From contig NZ_JAENII010000002.1 of the NCBI RefSeq assembly GCF_016595525.1, forward strand, positions 62,001 through 126,000: a DNA stretch of 64,000 bases, read 5' to 3'. Shown piece by piece: positions 50,095 to 59,297 of the stretch. Under the pieces are notes generated by a model. It made no database searches and was not told where the DNA came from. It was given only the letters and a program-made list of their open reading frames with translations. The position numbers and the translations under genes are program-made. This DNA is from Haloferula rosea (lineage in GTDB: Bacteria > Verrucomicrobiota > Verrucomicrobiia > Verrucomicrobiales > Akkermansiaceae). The stretch's first letter is position 1. Each line of letters opens with the position of its first letter.

Positions 50095-52965
50095 ATGAAA
50101 CTACCCAATAACCTGAAGTCCTGGGCCCTGCCCACCATGGCCATGTCGCTGGCCTTTCCTGCAGTGAGCTACGCAGCTCAGCCAAGTGATACCGAATGGA
50201 ACGCAGGGGGCGACGGGAACTGGGCGGATTCGACATGGACCGGGGTGATTCCCACCACCGGCAGTTTGGCGGGAATTCTGACGGGAGACACCGTGACCGT
50301 GGCTGCCCCTGCTGCATCTGATCTTGAGCAACTGGTAATCGCTGGATCTTCGACTCTGTTGGTGAATTCCTCGATTGGGATCGTTGGTACTGACAAGATC
50401 GACAACGACCCGGATCCAGATACTCCAGCGACAGGTCTGTTCGTCAGCGCCGGAACGTTGAGTATCAATTCAGGAGGTTCCTTGAGTGTAAACACCGGGG
50501 GAGAGTTCAAGGTCGCCGAGTCGAACACGGCGAATCTCAATCTGTCCGCGGGTGCAGCAATCACCACGGATAGGTTGGTGATTCTGGGGCTTGAGGGCGG
50601 AGCACTCGGGACTCTGACACAGACAGACGGAACCTTGACTCACACAGGCACTGAGTTCCGCATCGGAAACTTTGATGGAGTAGGGGTATACGACATCAGT
50701 GGGGGAACGGCCTCAATCAACACCCTGAAGGTCGGTTATGCAGGTCTTGGGAACGGAAGTTTCAATGTTTCCGGTGCATCGACCAATGTCACATTGAATG
50801 GAACAACGAGCATTGGGTGGGACTCCCGAAGCAGTGGTTCGATCAGTGTTTCCGACGGCACGGTCAACCTCAACCGCATTCGAATTGGTGTCGCTGGGGG
50901 AGTGCCCACTAGCGGAACGAGGACCGCGGCGTTCACTCAATCCGGCGGAACTGTGGACTTCAGCGACCGGATCGACATTGGCAGCAGTACGCCTTCCGCG
51001 ATGTTGAACTCCTACAGTATTTCCGGCGGTTCCCTCACTGTGACCAACACGATCTCCGTGGGTGCAGGAGCTGAGGCGAACGGGACCTTCAATGTGTCGG
51101 GAACCGGTGATGCTGAAGCCCGCGTGATCATCGTAGCACCCGAGGCCAACAGCACGGGCAATGTGGTCGTGACCGGGGGTGGACTCACTGTGGTTGATGA
51201 AATTACCGTGGGCCCGAATCCAAGCCCGACTGCGTCGGCCAGTGTGACGGTGAGCGATGACGGGTTTCTGGAAACAGACAATCTACGACTTCGAAATGGA
51301 TCGGTGACACAAAGCGGCGAGTTCAGCGAAGTCTTCATTCCCGCTGGAGGGGGTGGGTTTTTCGTGGGACTTGATACAACCGGGGATGCGACCTACAGCA
51401 TGGAGGATGGCACGCTGACCAGCGAAACGCGGCTGAGGATTGGAGTGGGTGCGACTGGCACGAACCTCTTCGATCAGACCGGAGGTGAAGTGATCATCAA
51501 TAACCGTCTTGATGTCGTTGAAAACGGAGGGGCAAGCAGCACCTACCAGATATCAGGAGGAACATTGAGCACCACAGGGGACGCCTTCATCGGTGCGTTT
51601 GGCTCTGGGACCGGCTTGTTCGACGTCAGTGGTTCGGCGGACGTCATGATTGGAGGAAACATGGCGATCGGGAGAAACAGCACGGTCGGTCTCGTCAATC
51701 TAACCAGTGGTGTGGTCACCGCAAATGAGATCATCCTGGGAGAGAATGCTGCCGGTGGCAGCATGCTGGATGTCAGCGGTGACGCGTCACTCAGTGGCAC
51801 TTCGTTGAAACTTCAGAACGGAACGCTGAACCAATCAGACATTGACAGCCTCGTGGACATCACCGGCGAGCTGCGCATGGGCGCGGACGGCTCTGTCGAT
51901 GCGACCTACAACATGCAGGGCGGAATGCTCGTCACAGGGAGCCGGATGCATTTCTCTTTCGGTGCGACGCCGCGGAACGTGACTTTCAATCAGACGGGTG
52001 GCGATGTGGAGATCGGTGCACGCATTGACATCGGTGAGGTCGCCGGCCCAACCAACTCTTATGACATATCCGGTGGAAGTCTCTCCCTCACGGGTGGTGA
52101 CAGCCGGATCCTGGTTGGTGCTTTTGGTGATGGAACGGGATCGCTCAATGTCAGTGGAACCGCCGAAGTCGATGCTGGGTCAATCGTGCTTGGTGAGAGC
52201 CCGACTGCCGTGGGAACGGTGAATCTGGATGGTGGAGTCCTGATCACCGATCTCATCAAGACGGGAGGCGCGGCTGCAGGAACGCAGACCCTCAATCTCA
52301 ATGGGGGAACGATTCGGGCTGCTTCCAACGTGACCGACCTCATCTCGGGCAATCTTCCAAGCAACCTCCTTGCAGGAGGAGTGACTTTCGATGTCCCTGA
52401 TGCTTCTTGGTCGGTGATCACGAACAGCGTGATGACCGGGGTTGGTGGTCTGACGAAGATTGGTCCGGGCAAGCTGACGGTCACCGGGGTGCAGGCCTAT
52501 ACCGGAGACACCCGGGTGGAGGAAGGTGTCCTTTGTATCGAGGAGCCATTCTTGGATTCGGGCAGTAATGTCTACCTCTACACCGGAACCGAACTGGATC
52601 TTGTGTTTGATGCGTCCATGACGATCGGCACGCTTTTCATTGATGATGTTGCCCAGGCGCCTGGAACCTTCAATTCCTCGAATACTCCGCTGATCACGGG
52701 GCTGGGGGAGCTTGAGTCCACCACAGGGGGCACCTCGGCGGACCCGGAGATCGTCTCGATCACCCGGGTCGGTTCGACGGTCACCATTGTGATGACCGGA
52801 GAACCCAACACGACCTACGTATGTCAGAGTTCCCTCGACCTGAGTGGTTTCGCGCCCATCGCGACCACACCTTCCACCGTGACCACCGATGGCAATGGTG
52901 ACGCCATATTCACCGTCGATGCGACGGAAGACCGGAAGTTCTACGTGGTTGAGGAAGCTCCATGA
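50095..52965 (+). CDS. Exported beta-repeat surface protein (autotransporter-associated-repeat type)
   Basis: A 956-aa protein with a signal peptide (about 1-27, Val-Ser-Tyr-Ala-Ala). Residues about 110-740 form many short Gly/Thr/Ser-rich repeats of roughly 45-50 residues, each with a Tyr-x-Ile-Ser-Gly-Gly-x-Leu or Phe-Asn-Val-Ser-Gly phrase, which points to a long beta-solenoid. Near residues 780-810 is one autotransporter-associated beta-strand repeat (Gly-Gly-Leu-Thr-Lys-Ile-Gly-Pro-Gly-Lys-Leu, Tyr-Thr-Gly-Asp-Thr). The C-terminal domain (from about 880) is Ig-like. No enzymatic motif and no translocator barrel are present. It heads the plus-strand arm of the locus, behind an operator candidate, so it is probably a glycan-binding or adhesive surface protein (inference). 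Confidence 0.83.
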   Translation: MKLPNNLKSWALPTMAMSLAFPAVSYAAQPSDTEWNAGGDGNWADSTWTGVIPTTGSLAGILTGDTVTVAAPAASDLEQLVIAGSSTLLVNSSIGIVGTDKIDNDPDPDTPATGLFVSAGTLSINSGGSLSVNTGGEFKVAESNTANLNLSAGAAITTDRLVILGLEGGALGTLTQTDGTLTHTGTEFRIGNFDGVGVYDISGGTASINTLKVGYAGLGNGSFNVSGASTNVTLNGTTSIGWDSRSSGSISVSDGTVNLNRIRIGVAGGVPTSGTRTAAFTQSGGTVDFSDRIDIGSSTPSAMLNSYSISGGSLTVTNTISVGAGAEANGTFNVSGTGDAEARVIIVAPEANSTGNVVVTGGGLTVVDEITVGPNPSPTASASVTVSDDGFLETDNLRLRNGSVTQSGEFSEVFIPAGGGGFFVGLDTTGDATYSMEDGTLTSETRLRIGVGATGTNLFDQTGGEVIINNRLDVVENGGASSTYQISGGTLSTTGDAFIGAFGSGTGLFDVSGSADVMIGGNMAIGRNSTVGLVNLTSGVVTANEIILGENAAGGSMLDVSGDASLSGTSLKLQNGTLNQSDIDSLVDITGELRMGADGSVDATYNMQGGMLVTGSRMHFSFGATPRNVTFNQTGGDVEIGARIDIGEVAGPTNSYDISGGSLSLTGGDSRILVGAFGDGTGSLNVSGTAEVDAGSIVLGESPTAVGTVNLDGGVLITDLIKTGGAAAGTQTLNLNGGTIRAASNVTDLISGNLPSNLLAGGVTFDVPDASWSVITNSVMTGVGGLTKIGPGKLTVTGVQAYTGDTRVEEGVLCIEEPFLDSGSNVYLYTGTELDLVFDASMTIGTLFIDDVAQAPGTFNSSNTPLITGLGELESTTGGTSADPEIVSITRVGSTVTIVMTGEPNTTYVCQSSLDLSGFAPIATTPSTVTTDGNGDAIFTVDATEDRKFYVVEEAP

Positions 52966-53013
52966 TCTGAGGGCCCCAAGGGTCCTTTGGAGATTGTCTT
53001 TGACCTTCTAGCA

Positions 53014-53043
53014 AGCGGCGGGGGAGCTACCTCCCTCGCCGTT
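53014..53043 (+). terminator. Hairpin after the beta-repeat gene
   Basis: A 13-bp stem with two G-T wobbles (53014-53026 with 53031-53043) and a CTAC loop, 48 bp past the stop. Only a weak T-rich tail follows (GTTCTATT). It would separate the surface-protein gene from lacI. Confidence 0.45.
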
Positions 53044-53088
53044 CTATTCCCAGACTTCCGGCGTTTGCTGCCCGCATCTTTCATCCTC

Positions 53089-53100
53089 TGGAAAATTTCT
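53089..53100. promoter_or_regulatory. TGGAAAATTTCT element, copy 1 (upstream of LacI gene)
   Basis: This 12-mer ends 33 bp before the lacI start and recurs exactly at 54301-54312 upstream of the symporter. Its core GAAAATTTC is near-palindromic, which suits a second protein-binding site shared by the two promoters. Confidence 0.35.
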
Positions 53101-53133
53101 AGCAACATTCGACAAGCAAACTAAGATCAAGTC

Positions 53134-54159
53134 ATGGCTGTTGGACGAGGTGGCACAAAGCTCAAGGACATTGCTGATTTGGTCGGATGTTCGTTGGCAA
53201 CCGTCTCGAACGCCATCAATGGTCGAGGGCGGATGAGTGAAGACATGCGCAGGGAGATCCTCGCGAAATGTGCTGAGCTCAATTTCGTGCCGAATTCGGC
53301 AGGACGGAGCCTCCGCCTGCAGCGCGCCGATGCCGTCGGCGTCATCTACGCTCCGTCTTTTGCGGAACTGTTTGGCAATATTTTCTATGCTCGAATCATG
53401 GAGGGCTTGTCCGAGACCTTTGGTGAGGCGGGTCTGGATCTCATCCTCGGCAACCGAAAGGACTCAGACGGATTGCCTTCGATCGTCAGGCAAGGGAAGG
53501 TTGATGCGCTCGTGGTCCTGGCGGGGGTTTTTGAAGCAGATGCCTATGAGAGTTTGCGCAACTGTCCGGTTCCCGTGTGCATGGTCGATGGGCATGTCGG
53601 TGCACTCGAAGCAGACGCAGTGACCAGTGACGGTTTCGGTGGGGGGCGGTTGGTCGCTGAGTACCTGGTTCGCGAAGGTCATCAGAACGTCCGTATGGTG
53701 GCCTACAAGAATCCGCTGTACAATATCGAGCAACGGATTGCGGGTTTCCTATCGGGGCTTCGGGCCTCCGGTGTGGAGGCCAGGGAAGACGATGTGGTCA
53801 TCCGGATTTCAGACAACGCCGAGGCAGGCGAAAGGGTTCTGGACAGTCTCGAGTCAGGTGAGGCTCCAACGGCTGTCTTCGCAGTCAACGACACCCTTGC
53901 AGAATACCTGGCAACCGAGTTGCAGAAGCGCGGGAAAAACGTTCCTGGTGACGTTTCCTTGGTTGGATTTGACGATGACCCGATCGCACGTCGATGCGAG
54001 CCTGCTTTGACCACCGTCGGAATGGACAAGCGGGTATTTGGATCGATCAGCGCGGGTCTTGTGCTCGAAAGGTTGGCGAAACCGGAAAAGCCATTGGTTC
54101 ATCATGTACAACCGACCCGGATGGTGATTCGTGATTCGGTCAGCAACCTCGGGGGGTGA
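53134..54159 (+). CDS. LacI-family transcriptional regulator of the glycan locus
   Basis: A 341-aa regulator. The N-terminal helix-turn-helix (about residues 4-27) reads Leu-Lys-Asp-Ile-Ala-Asp-Leu-Val-Gly-Cys-Ser-Leu-Ala-Thr-Val-Ser-Asn-Ala-Ile. The hinge with Arg-Ser-Leu-Arg follows at about 55. A periplasmic-binding-protein-like effector domain occupies 62-335, with Ile-Tyr-Ala-Pro-Ser-Phe and Val-Gly-Phe-Asp-Asp-Asp-Pro. Such proteins bind a sugar and release AT-rich operators with a central CG, like the AAACG elements here. It lies between the surface protein and symporter genes, so it probably controls the locus locally. The effector sugar is unknown. Confidence 0.93.
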   Translation: MAVGRGGTKLKDIADLVGCSLATVSNAINGRGRMSEDMRREILAKCAELNFVPNSAGRSLRLQRADAVGVIYAPSFAELFGNIFYARIMEGLSETFGEAGLDLILGNRKDSDGLPSIVRQGKVDALVVLAGVFEADAYESLRNCPVPVCMVDGHVGALEADAVTSDGFGGGRLVAEYLVREGHQNVRMVAYKNPLYNIEQRIAGFLSGLRASGVEAREDDVVIRISDNAEAGERVLDSLESGEAPTAVFAVNDTLAEYLATELQKRGKNVPGDVSLVGFDDDPIARRCEPALTTVGMDKRVFGSISAGLVLERLAKPEKPLVHHVQPTRMVIRDSVSNLGG

Positions 54160-54204
54160 CTCAATACGCCCGACGAAAGATTCGGACGATCCATGTAAGA
54201 AGGG

Positions 54205-54223
54205 AAAACGTTTAATCGTTTGA
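54205..54223. promoter_or_regulatory. Composite LacI-type operator candidate upstream of the symporter
   Basis: AAAACGTTTAATCGTTTGA: two overlapping CG-centred elements, AAACGTTT (54206-54213) and the reverse complement of CAAACGATTAAA. The first matches the palindrome at 50023, the second the site at 49878. It lies 45 bp after lacI and 208 bp before the symporter start. Confidence 0.5.
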
Positions 54224-54300
54224 TGAAAATGAGCACTGATATTTTGGAGTCGATCCAGGGAAGCTTGGCAAGCTCACGTGCCACCTCATTATGATCGGGA

Positions 54301-54312
54301 TGGAAAATTTCT
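54301..54312. promoter_or_regulatory. TGGAAAATTTCT element, copy 2 (upstream of symporter)
   Basis: Exact 12-bp match to 53089-53100, located 119 bp before the symporter start. Confidence 0.35.
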
Positions 54313-54431
54313 CACCATGGACGCCTTCTCAAGAGACGGCGTCATCACAAGTGCGCTGTGGCGGAGCAGGTGAAGGCAGACCGCAAACGGAGTCCGCTGT
54401 CGGGCGAAACGAGTTCAATTGAACCATCGTC

Positions 54432-56399
54432 ATGGGAGCAGCTGGCTACTTTGGAACGGTCGACTACGTGTTCATGGGACTTTATGTCCTGATCTTGATC
54501 TTCCTTGGGTTCTATTTGAAACGACTCGCTTCCCGCAGTCTGGACAACTACATCTGCGGTGGGAAGAACATCCCGTGGTGGGCCATGGGAATTTCGGGGA
54601 TGGCCAGCTTTCTGGATCTTGCTGGTACTGCGGTCATCGTCTCCTTTCTTTTCCTGCTTGGCCCGCAAGGGTTGTTTGTGGAGTTCCGCGGTGGTGCGGT
54701 GTTGGTTCTTCCTTTCATGATGCTATGGACCGGGAAGTGGCACCGCCGTTCGGGTTGCCTCACCGGGGCGCAGTGGAACATCTATCGATTCGGTGATTGC
54801 TGGGGAGGCCGGGCATCACAGTTGATGGGAGTCATCGCGACTGTCCTGACGACGATCGGAATGCTTGCGTATTTGATCATTGGAGCGGGTATTTTCCTTT
54901 CGACCTTCCTCCCATATCCACCCGAACACTGTTCTCTGGCACTTCTGGTGATGGCCACGCTCTACACGATGATGTCGGGATTCTACGGGGTGATCTTCAC
55001 CGATTTGTTTCAGGTGTGCATCATTCTTGCGGCGGTGATTTACATTTCCTTCAAGGCGTTCACCGGAATCGGTGACGTTAGTGAGATCAGTCAGGTCGCC
55101 AGAGAGGTTACGGGCAATCCTGATTGGATCAGTGGGATTCCCAAGTGGAACGCTTGGGTGCCGGAGGGATATGAAGTCTACAAGCATCTCATCATCTTTG
55201 CCTCGTTCTACCTTGTGCGGACGGTTGTCGCCGGCATCGGGACCGGGGCGGATCCCCGGTACTTCGGTGCCAAGAACGACCGGGAATGTGGCAAGCTATC
55301 GATGCTATGGACCGTTCTGATGACCGTTCGTTGGCCGATGATGATCGGGATTGCCGTCATGGGGCTCTATCTAGTGAAGGATCTTCTCCCGGAACAGGAG
55401 AAGATGGGAGAAGCCACGGAGTTGATTCAGGCGGCTTACCCGGACACCTCAAAACCCGGATGGGGTGCTCTGATCTCAGATATTTCCAATAGACCTGAGA
55501 ACCACGATCCGGAGTTGGTCGCGGGCTTGCAGGCTCTGTTGGGAGCGGAGAAGTGGGCCGAGAAGATGAACCTTCTGAGTTTCGAGGGAACGGTGAATCC
55601 CGAAAAAATTCTTTCTGCGGTTCTGATGATTTCCGTCGCTGAAGGCATGCGTGGCATTCTGGTGATCGCGCTTGTCGCTGCGGCTCTCTCGACGTTCGGA
55701 AGTTGGGTGAATCTCGCGACGGGGCAGTTCGTCAATGACTTCTACAAGAAGTGGATGAGGCCCAAGGCGCAGACCAAGGAACTGATCTTCGCAAGTTGGG
55801 GGACGGTGATCGGGATCGTCACATTCAGCTTCTTGTTCTCACGAACCCTGGACAGCATCAATGACATCTGGGGGTGGATGATGATGGGATTCGGGGCAGG
55901 ATTCCTGGTCCCCAGTTTCCTCAGGCTCTATTGGTGGCGATTCAATGGTAGCGGTAGCGCGATCGGCACGCTTCTTGGAATCATGGCAGCGATCATCCAG
56001 CGCCTGCTCTGGCCCGATCTGAATGAGGTCTGGCAGTTCGTTTTCGTGCTTTCCGTCGGGTTGGTCAGTTCCGTGACTGCAGCACTGCTCACCGAGCCGA
56101 CTGATCCCGCGGTGCTAAAGAAGATGTATCTCGAGACTCGGCCCTTTGGGGTCTGGGGTCACCTCAAGGACACTTTGTCGCCCGAGGAACGGGAGAAAAC
56201 AAGTCGGGAGCACCGGGATGACATCCGGGCTCTGCCTTTTGCCTTGGTGTGGCAGACGACTCTGTTTCTCGCACCGATGCTTTTCATTATTCACAATTGG
56301 AAGGGATTTGCGGGGGCTTCCATGATCTGTATAGTTGCGTCTGCCGCGCTCTACTTTCTTTGGTTCAGGAAACAGCCTGAAGGGAACTACTATGACTGA
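54432..56399 (+). CDS. Sodium/solute symporter (SSS family)
   Basis: A 655-aa membrane protein with about 13-14 hydrophobic helices in the SSS/LeuT arrangement. It begins with Tyr-Val-Phe-Met-Gly-Leu-Tyr and the family's [16 protein letters not shown] segment. It shows [14 protein letters not shown] in helix 2, around the sodium site. Such carriers import monosaccharides and other small solutes with sodium. Its place in the locus makes it the likely sugar importer. The next gene overlaps its end by 8 bp. Confidence 0.93.
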   Translation: MGAAGYFGTVDYVFMGLYVLILIFLGFYLKRLASRSLDNYICGGKNIPWWAMGISGMASFLDLAGTAVIVSFLFLLGPQGLFVEFRGGAVLVLPFMMLWTGKWHRRSGCLTGAQWNIYRFGDCWGGRASQLMGVIATVLTTIGMLAYLIIGAGIFLSTFLPYPPEHCSLALLVMATLYTMMSGFYGVIFTDLFQVCIILAAVIYISFKAFTGIGDVSEISQVAREVTGNPDWISGIPKWNAWVPEGYEVYKHLIIFASFYLVRTVVAGIGTGADPRYFGAKNDRECGKLSMLWTVLMTVRWPMMIGIAVMGLYLVKDLLPEQEKMGEATELIQAAYPDTSKPGWGALISDISNRPENHDPELVAGLQALLGAEKWAEKMNLLSFEGTVNPEKILSAVLMISVAEGMRGILVIALVAAALSTFGSWVNLATGQFVNDFYKKWMRPKAQTKELIFASWGTVIGIVTFSFLFSRTLDSINDIWGWMMMGFGAGFLVPSFLRLYWWRFNGSGSAIGTLLGIMAAIIQRLLWPDLNEVWQFVFVLSVGLVSSVTAALLTEPTDPAVLKKMYLETRPFGVWGHLKDTLSPEEREKTSREHRDDIRALPFALVWQTTLFLAPMLFIIHNWKGFAGASMICIVASAALYFLWFRKQPEGNYYD

Positions 56400-59220
56400 T
56401 GGAGCGGACTTGAACGGTAATTCGCCCGGCAGGGTGATGAGATGGGTCATCTTCGCCTTGGTTGCGGTAGGCTGGCGATCACTTCTTGGTGCGGGTCAGG
56501 TTTTGGTCCCGCCAAGCGGTGATCTGCAGGCGGTATTGGATCAGGGCGACGACCTCCTCCTCGAGCAGCAAGGTTTATATGAGCTTTCAGAAGCTCTGGA
56601 ATTCAAGAAAGAGGGGCAGAGTATCCTTACTGCCGGGGCGACCCATCCCAGCGAGTTCGCGACGCTTCGGCTCGCGGATCCCGGGCAGACATGTCTCGTC
56701 ATGGCGGATGGTGTGAAGGGGGCGAAGATCGCCCATGTGATCCTCGATGGTGCCCGGTATGAGCTCTCGGGTCCTCCTCCGAGATCGGATTTTGGAAAGG
56801 ACATGGCGCTTGCGTTCTTTGGTGGTCAGGGAGGTGATGGGCAGGTGGTTCGGGAGTGTGTGTTCCTGAACTCCCGAAGTTGTTCCACACTGAAGGTCCA
56901 TGAAGGGGCGTCAGGGGTTCTGGTAGAGAACAACCTCATTTTCGGAGCGGGTTCGGATTGCCGGGGAAACGGGCGCGCAGTGTCGGAGGGGCGGATCCAC
57001 TGGAGTGGCGGCATTACCTTTGCTGCCCGTGACTCGATTGTTCGAAGCAACCTTATCATTGATCCGACAAATGCGGGGATCGTTCTATTCGGCAGCCCGG
57101 GCACAACCGTCGAGGGCAATGTGGTTGCGGCGGTGTCCCGAGAGTCTCTGGGAGGCATCAGTTTGGTAGATTCAATTGATTTCTATCGCTTGGCGAAAGA
57201 CGGAACGGACTGCCGAGGCTTGGTGGTGAAGAACAATCAGGTCGAGGCATTGGGCGCCAGAGTCCACATGGGGTTTCCGATCGGAGCGCCTCAGTGGGCC
57301 CCGGAGAAGCGTGGTCGTTTCCTGATCGGTGGTAGTGTTGTCGGAAACACGATGTCTGGTGGTGCCGCCGGGTATGGATTTGTAGCTCATACGGTCAAGG
57401 GGGGGACGATTGAAGGGAACCGTAGCCTCGCGAGTTACTCGGGGCTTTCGGATGGCCTGGCAGCGACCAACAGGCCTCACGAACCGACTGGATTTGTATA
57501 TGATCCCCAGACAGTCCTGGATTGCAGGCTTCAGGATGATTTCATTGCCTGCGATCCGCACATCGATCACCTCCTTCGATGCAATTACGGTCCCATGGAT
57601 GATCAGGGTCGAAGGGTTTACCCGTATGGCAAGGAAGAGGCTGAGGCTGTGGTGAGGGCGGCCTATCGGGAGATCCTAGGTCGTGAGGCCGATCCTGATG
57701 GGCTTGTTTCACGGATCGTCGCTTTGCAAGAGAACCAACTGAATGCCGACACACTCCGGCGGATCCTGATGGGAAGTGAAGAGTTCAAGCAACGCCATGG
57801 GTTCGTTCCACCTGATGATCTCCAACTCTTTCGGGGCGATCTGTGGTTGTCTCTCTGCGATTCCATCATTGCGGATGGGGAGGGGTGGCCAGCAGCGAAA
57901 GCAATCTATCAGAAGGCGAAGAGCCTGCTTGTTCAGGAGCCGAGTGCTCGCCGAAAGATGGTGTCAGCACGGGCAAGCACGCTGACGGGGCGGGTCATGT
58001 GTGGATACCAGGGGTGGTTCCGGGCGGAGGGCGATGGAACCGGGTTGGGTTGGAAGCATTACCGGAATCCGACGAGCCACCAGTTCAGGCCGGGCCATGC
58101 CGGGATTGAGTACTGGCCTGACATGAGTGAGTTGGCGGACCATGAGAAGTTTGAAACTGCATTTCGTCACTCCAATGGATCGCCGGCGCATGTGTTCAGT
58201 TCGGACGTCAAGGATACCGTCGTGAGGCACTTCAAGTGGATGCGAGACTATGGTATCGATGGCGTGTTCGTGCAGCGCTTTGTCACCGAGGTGACGGGGC
58301 GGGATGGTAGACGGATCGACGCGAATACCCGTTCTTGTGACCGCGTGCTGAAACACTGCCGTGAGGGTGCCAATCGCTACGACCGCACCTACGCAGTGAT
58401 GTATGACCTGACCGGCATGCCATCCGGGCATACAGCAGCGATCATCGAGGATTGGCGACATCTCGTGCGTGGCATGGGGATCACAAGGGGTGCTCGTGAT
58501 AAGGCCTACCAACGGCATGGGGGCAAACCGGTGGTCGCCATCTGGGGTGTCGGTTTTGCCGATGGGCGTCGGTATGGGTCAAAGGACTGTGAGGAGTTGA
58601 TCGACTTCCTCAAGAACGATCCGGAGTGTGGTGGCGTCACGGTGATGTTGGGGACTCCGACGGGGTGGCGAACCGGCGATAGGGATGCAGGCCCATTCGA
58701 CGAGTGGGCTCCGATCTATCGCTCGGCGGACATCATTTCCCCTTGGACCGTCGGTCGTTTCGGAGGTCAGGAGTCCGCACGCACCTATGCGGCGGGGCGG
58801 GCGAAGGCGGATCGCGAATGGTGTGAGTCGGAAGGGAAGGAGTTCATGCCGGTCGTTTTTCCCGGGTTCGGTTGGTCGAACCTGAAGAAGGGGACCAAGG
58901 AGAACCCGAATGCCTTCATTGATCGGGAGGGAGGTCGCTTCCTGTGGGCGCAGTATGAATCCCTCGTGTCGCAGGCGGGAGCGACGATGGTCTATCAGGC
59001 GATGTTCGACGAATTGGATGAGGGAACCCAGATTTTCAAGGTCAGCAATGACCCTCCGGTCGGGGAGAGCCGCTTCGAGTCCTACGAAGATCTACCATCC
59101 GACCACTACCTATGGCTGGTGGGCGAAGCGACCCGCATGGTCCGTCGGGAAATGCCACCGAGCCGGGATCTCCCGGTTCGCCCCGTTGATCGTGGGAAAC
59201 CGGGTGCTCCGGCCGAATAG
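56392..59220 (+). CDS. Fusion protein: beta-helix, DUF4214 and GH71/99-like hydrolase
   Basis: A 942-aa protein from the ATG at 56392, overlapping the symporter stop by 8 bp. It has a leader or anchor (about residues 17-35) and a right-handed beta-helix region (about 40-400, with Val-Ile-Leu-Asp-Gly-Ala and [10 protein letters not shown]). A DUF4214-like helical segment lies at about 418-470 ([14 protein letters not shown], Met-Gly-Ser-Glu-Glu-Phe). A GH71/99-like catalytic domain follows (about 526-925, Gly-Tyr-Gln-Gly-Trp-Phe, [11 protein letters not shown], Phe-Pro-Gly-Phe-Gly-Trp). The hydrolase part is a close paralogue of the 38182-39483 enzyme. The combination is unusual, and I know no precedent. 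Confidence 0.85.
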   Translation: MTDGADLNGNSPGRVMRWVIFALVAVGWRSLLGAGQVLVPPSGDLQAVLDQGDDLLLEQQGLYELSEALEFKKEGQSILTAGATHPSEFATLRLADPGQTCLVMADGVKGAKIAHVILDGARYELSGPPPRSDFGKDMALAFFGGQGGDGQVVRECVFLNSRSCSTLKVHEGASGVLVENNLIFGAGSDCRGNGRAVSEGRIHWSGGITFAARDSIVRSNLIIDPTNAGIVLFGSPGTTVEGNVVAAVSRESLGGISLVDSIDFYRLAKDGTDCRGLVVKNNQVEALGARVHMGFPIGAPQWAPEKRGRFLIGGSVVGNTMSGGAAGYGFVAHTVKGGTIEGNRSLASYSGLSDGLAATNRPHEPTGFVYDPQTVLDCRLQDDFIACDPHIDHLLRCNYGPMDDQGRRVYPYGKEEAEAVVRAAYREILGREADPDGLVSRIVALQENQLNADTLRRILMGSEEFKQRHGFVPPDDLQLFRGDLWLSLCDSIIADGEGWPAAKAIYQKAKSLLVQEPSARRKMVSARASTLTGRVMCGYQGWFRAEGDGTGLGWKHYRNPTSHQFRPGHAGIEYWPDMSELADHEKFETAFRHSNGSPAHVFSSDVKDTVVRHFKWMRDYGIDGVFVQRFVTEVTGRDGRRIDANTRSCDRVLKHCREGANRYDRTYAVMYDLTGMPSGHTAAIIEDWRHLVRGMGITRGARDKAYQRHGGKPVVAIWGVGFADGRRYGSKDCEELIDFLKNDPECGGVTVMLGTPTGWRTGDRDAGPFDEWAPIYRSADIISPWTVGRFGGQESARTYAAGRAKADREWCESEGKEFMPVVFPGFGWSNLKKGTKENPNAFIDREGGRFLWAQYESLVSQAGATMVYQAMFDELDEGTQIFKVSNDPPVGESRFESYEDLPSDHYLWLVGEATRMVRREMPPSRDLPVRPVDRGKPGAPAE

Positions 59221-59297
59221 CCGTCTGGGGGTCCCTCGGCGCGGCGATGGAGGTAAGCCCTCGCTATGATTGGAGAAGGATGCCCTGATTCCGTCTC

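Noticed and set aside
50500-52300. Repeated DNA pattern in the 956-aa gene considered as a tandem DNA repeat or CRISPR
   Set aside because: The periodicity is at protein level (degenerate beta-solenoid repeats); the DNA copies differ and there are no identical spaced repeats.
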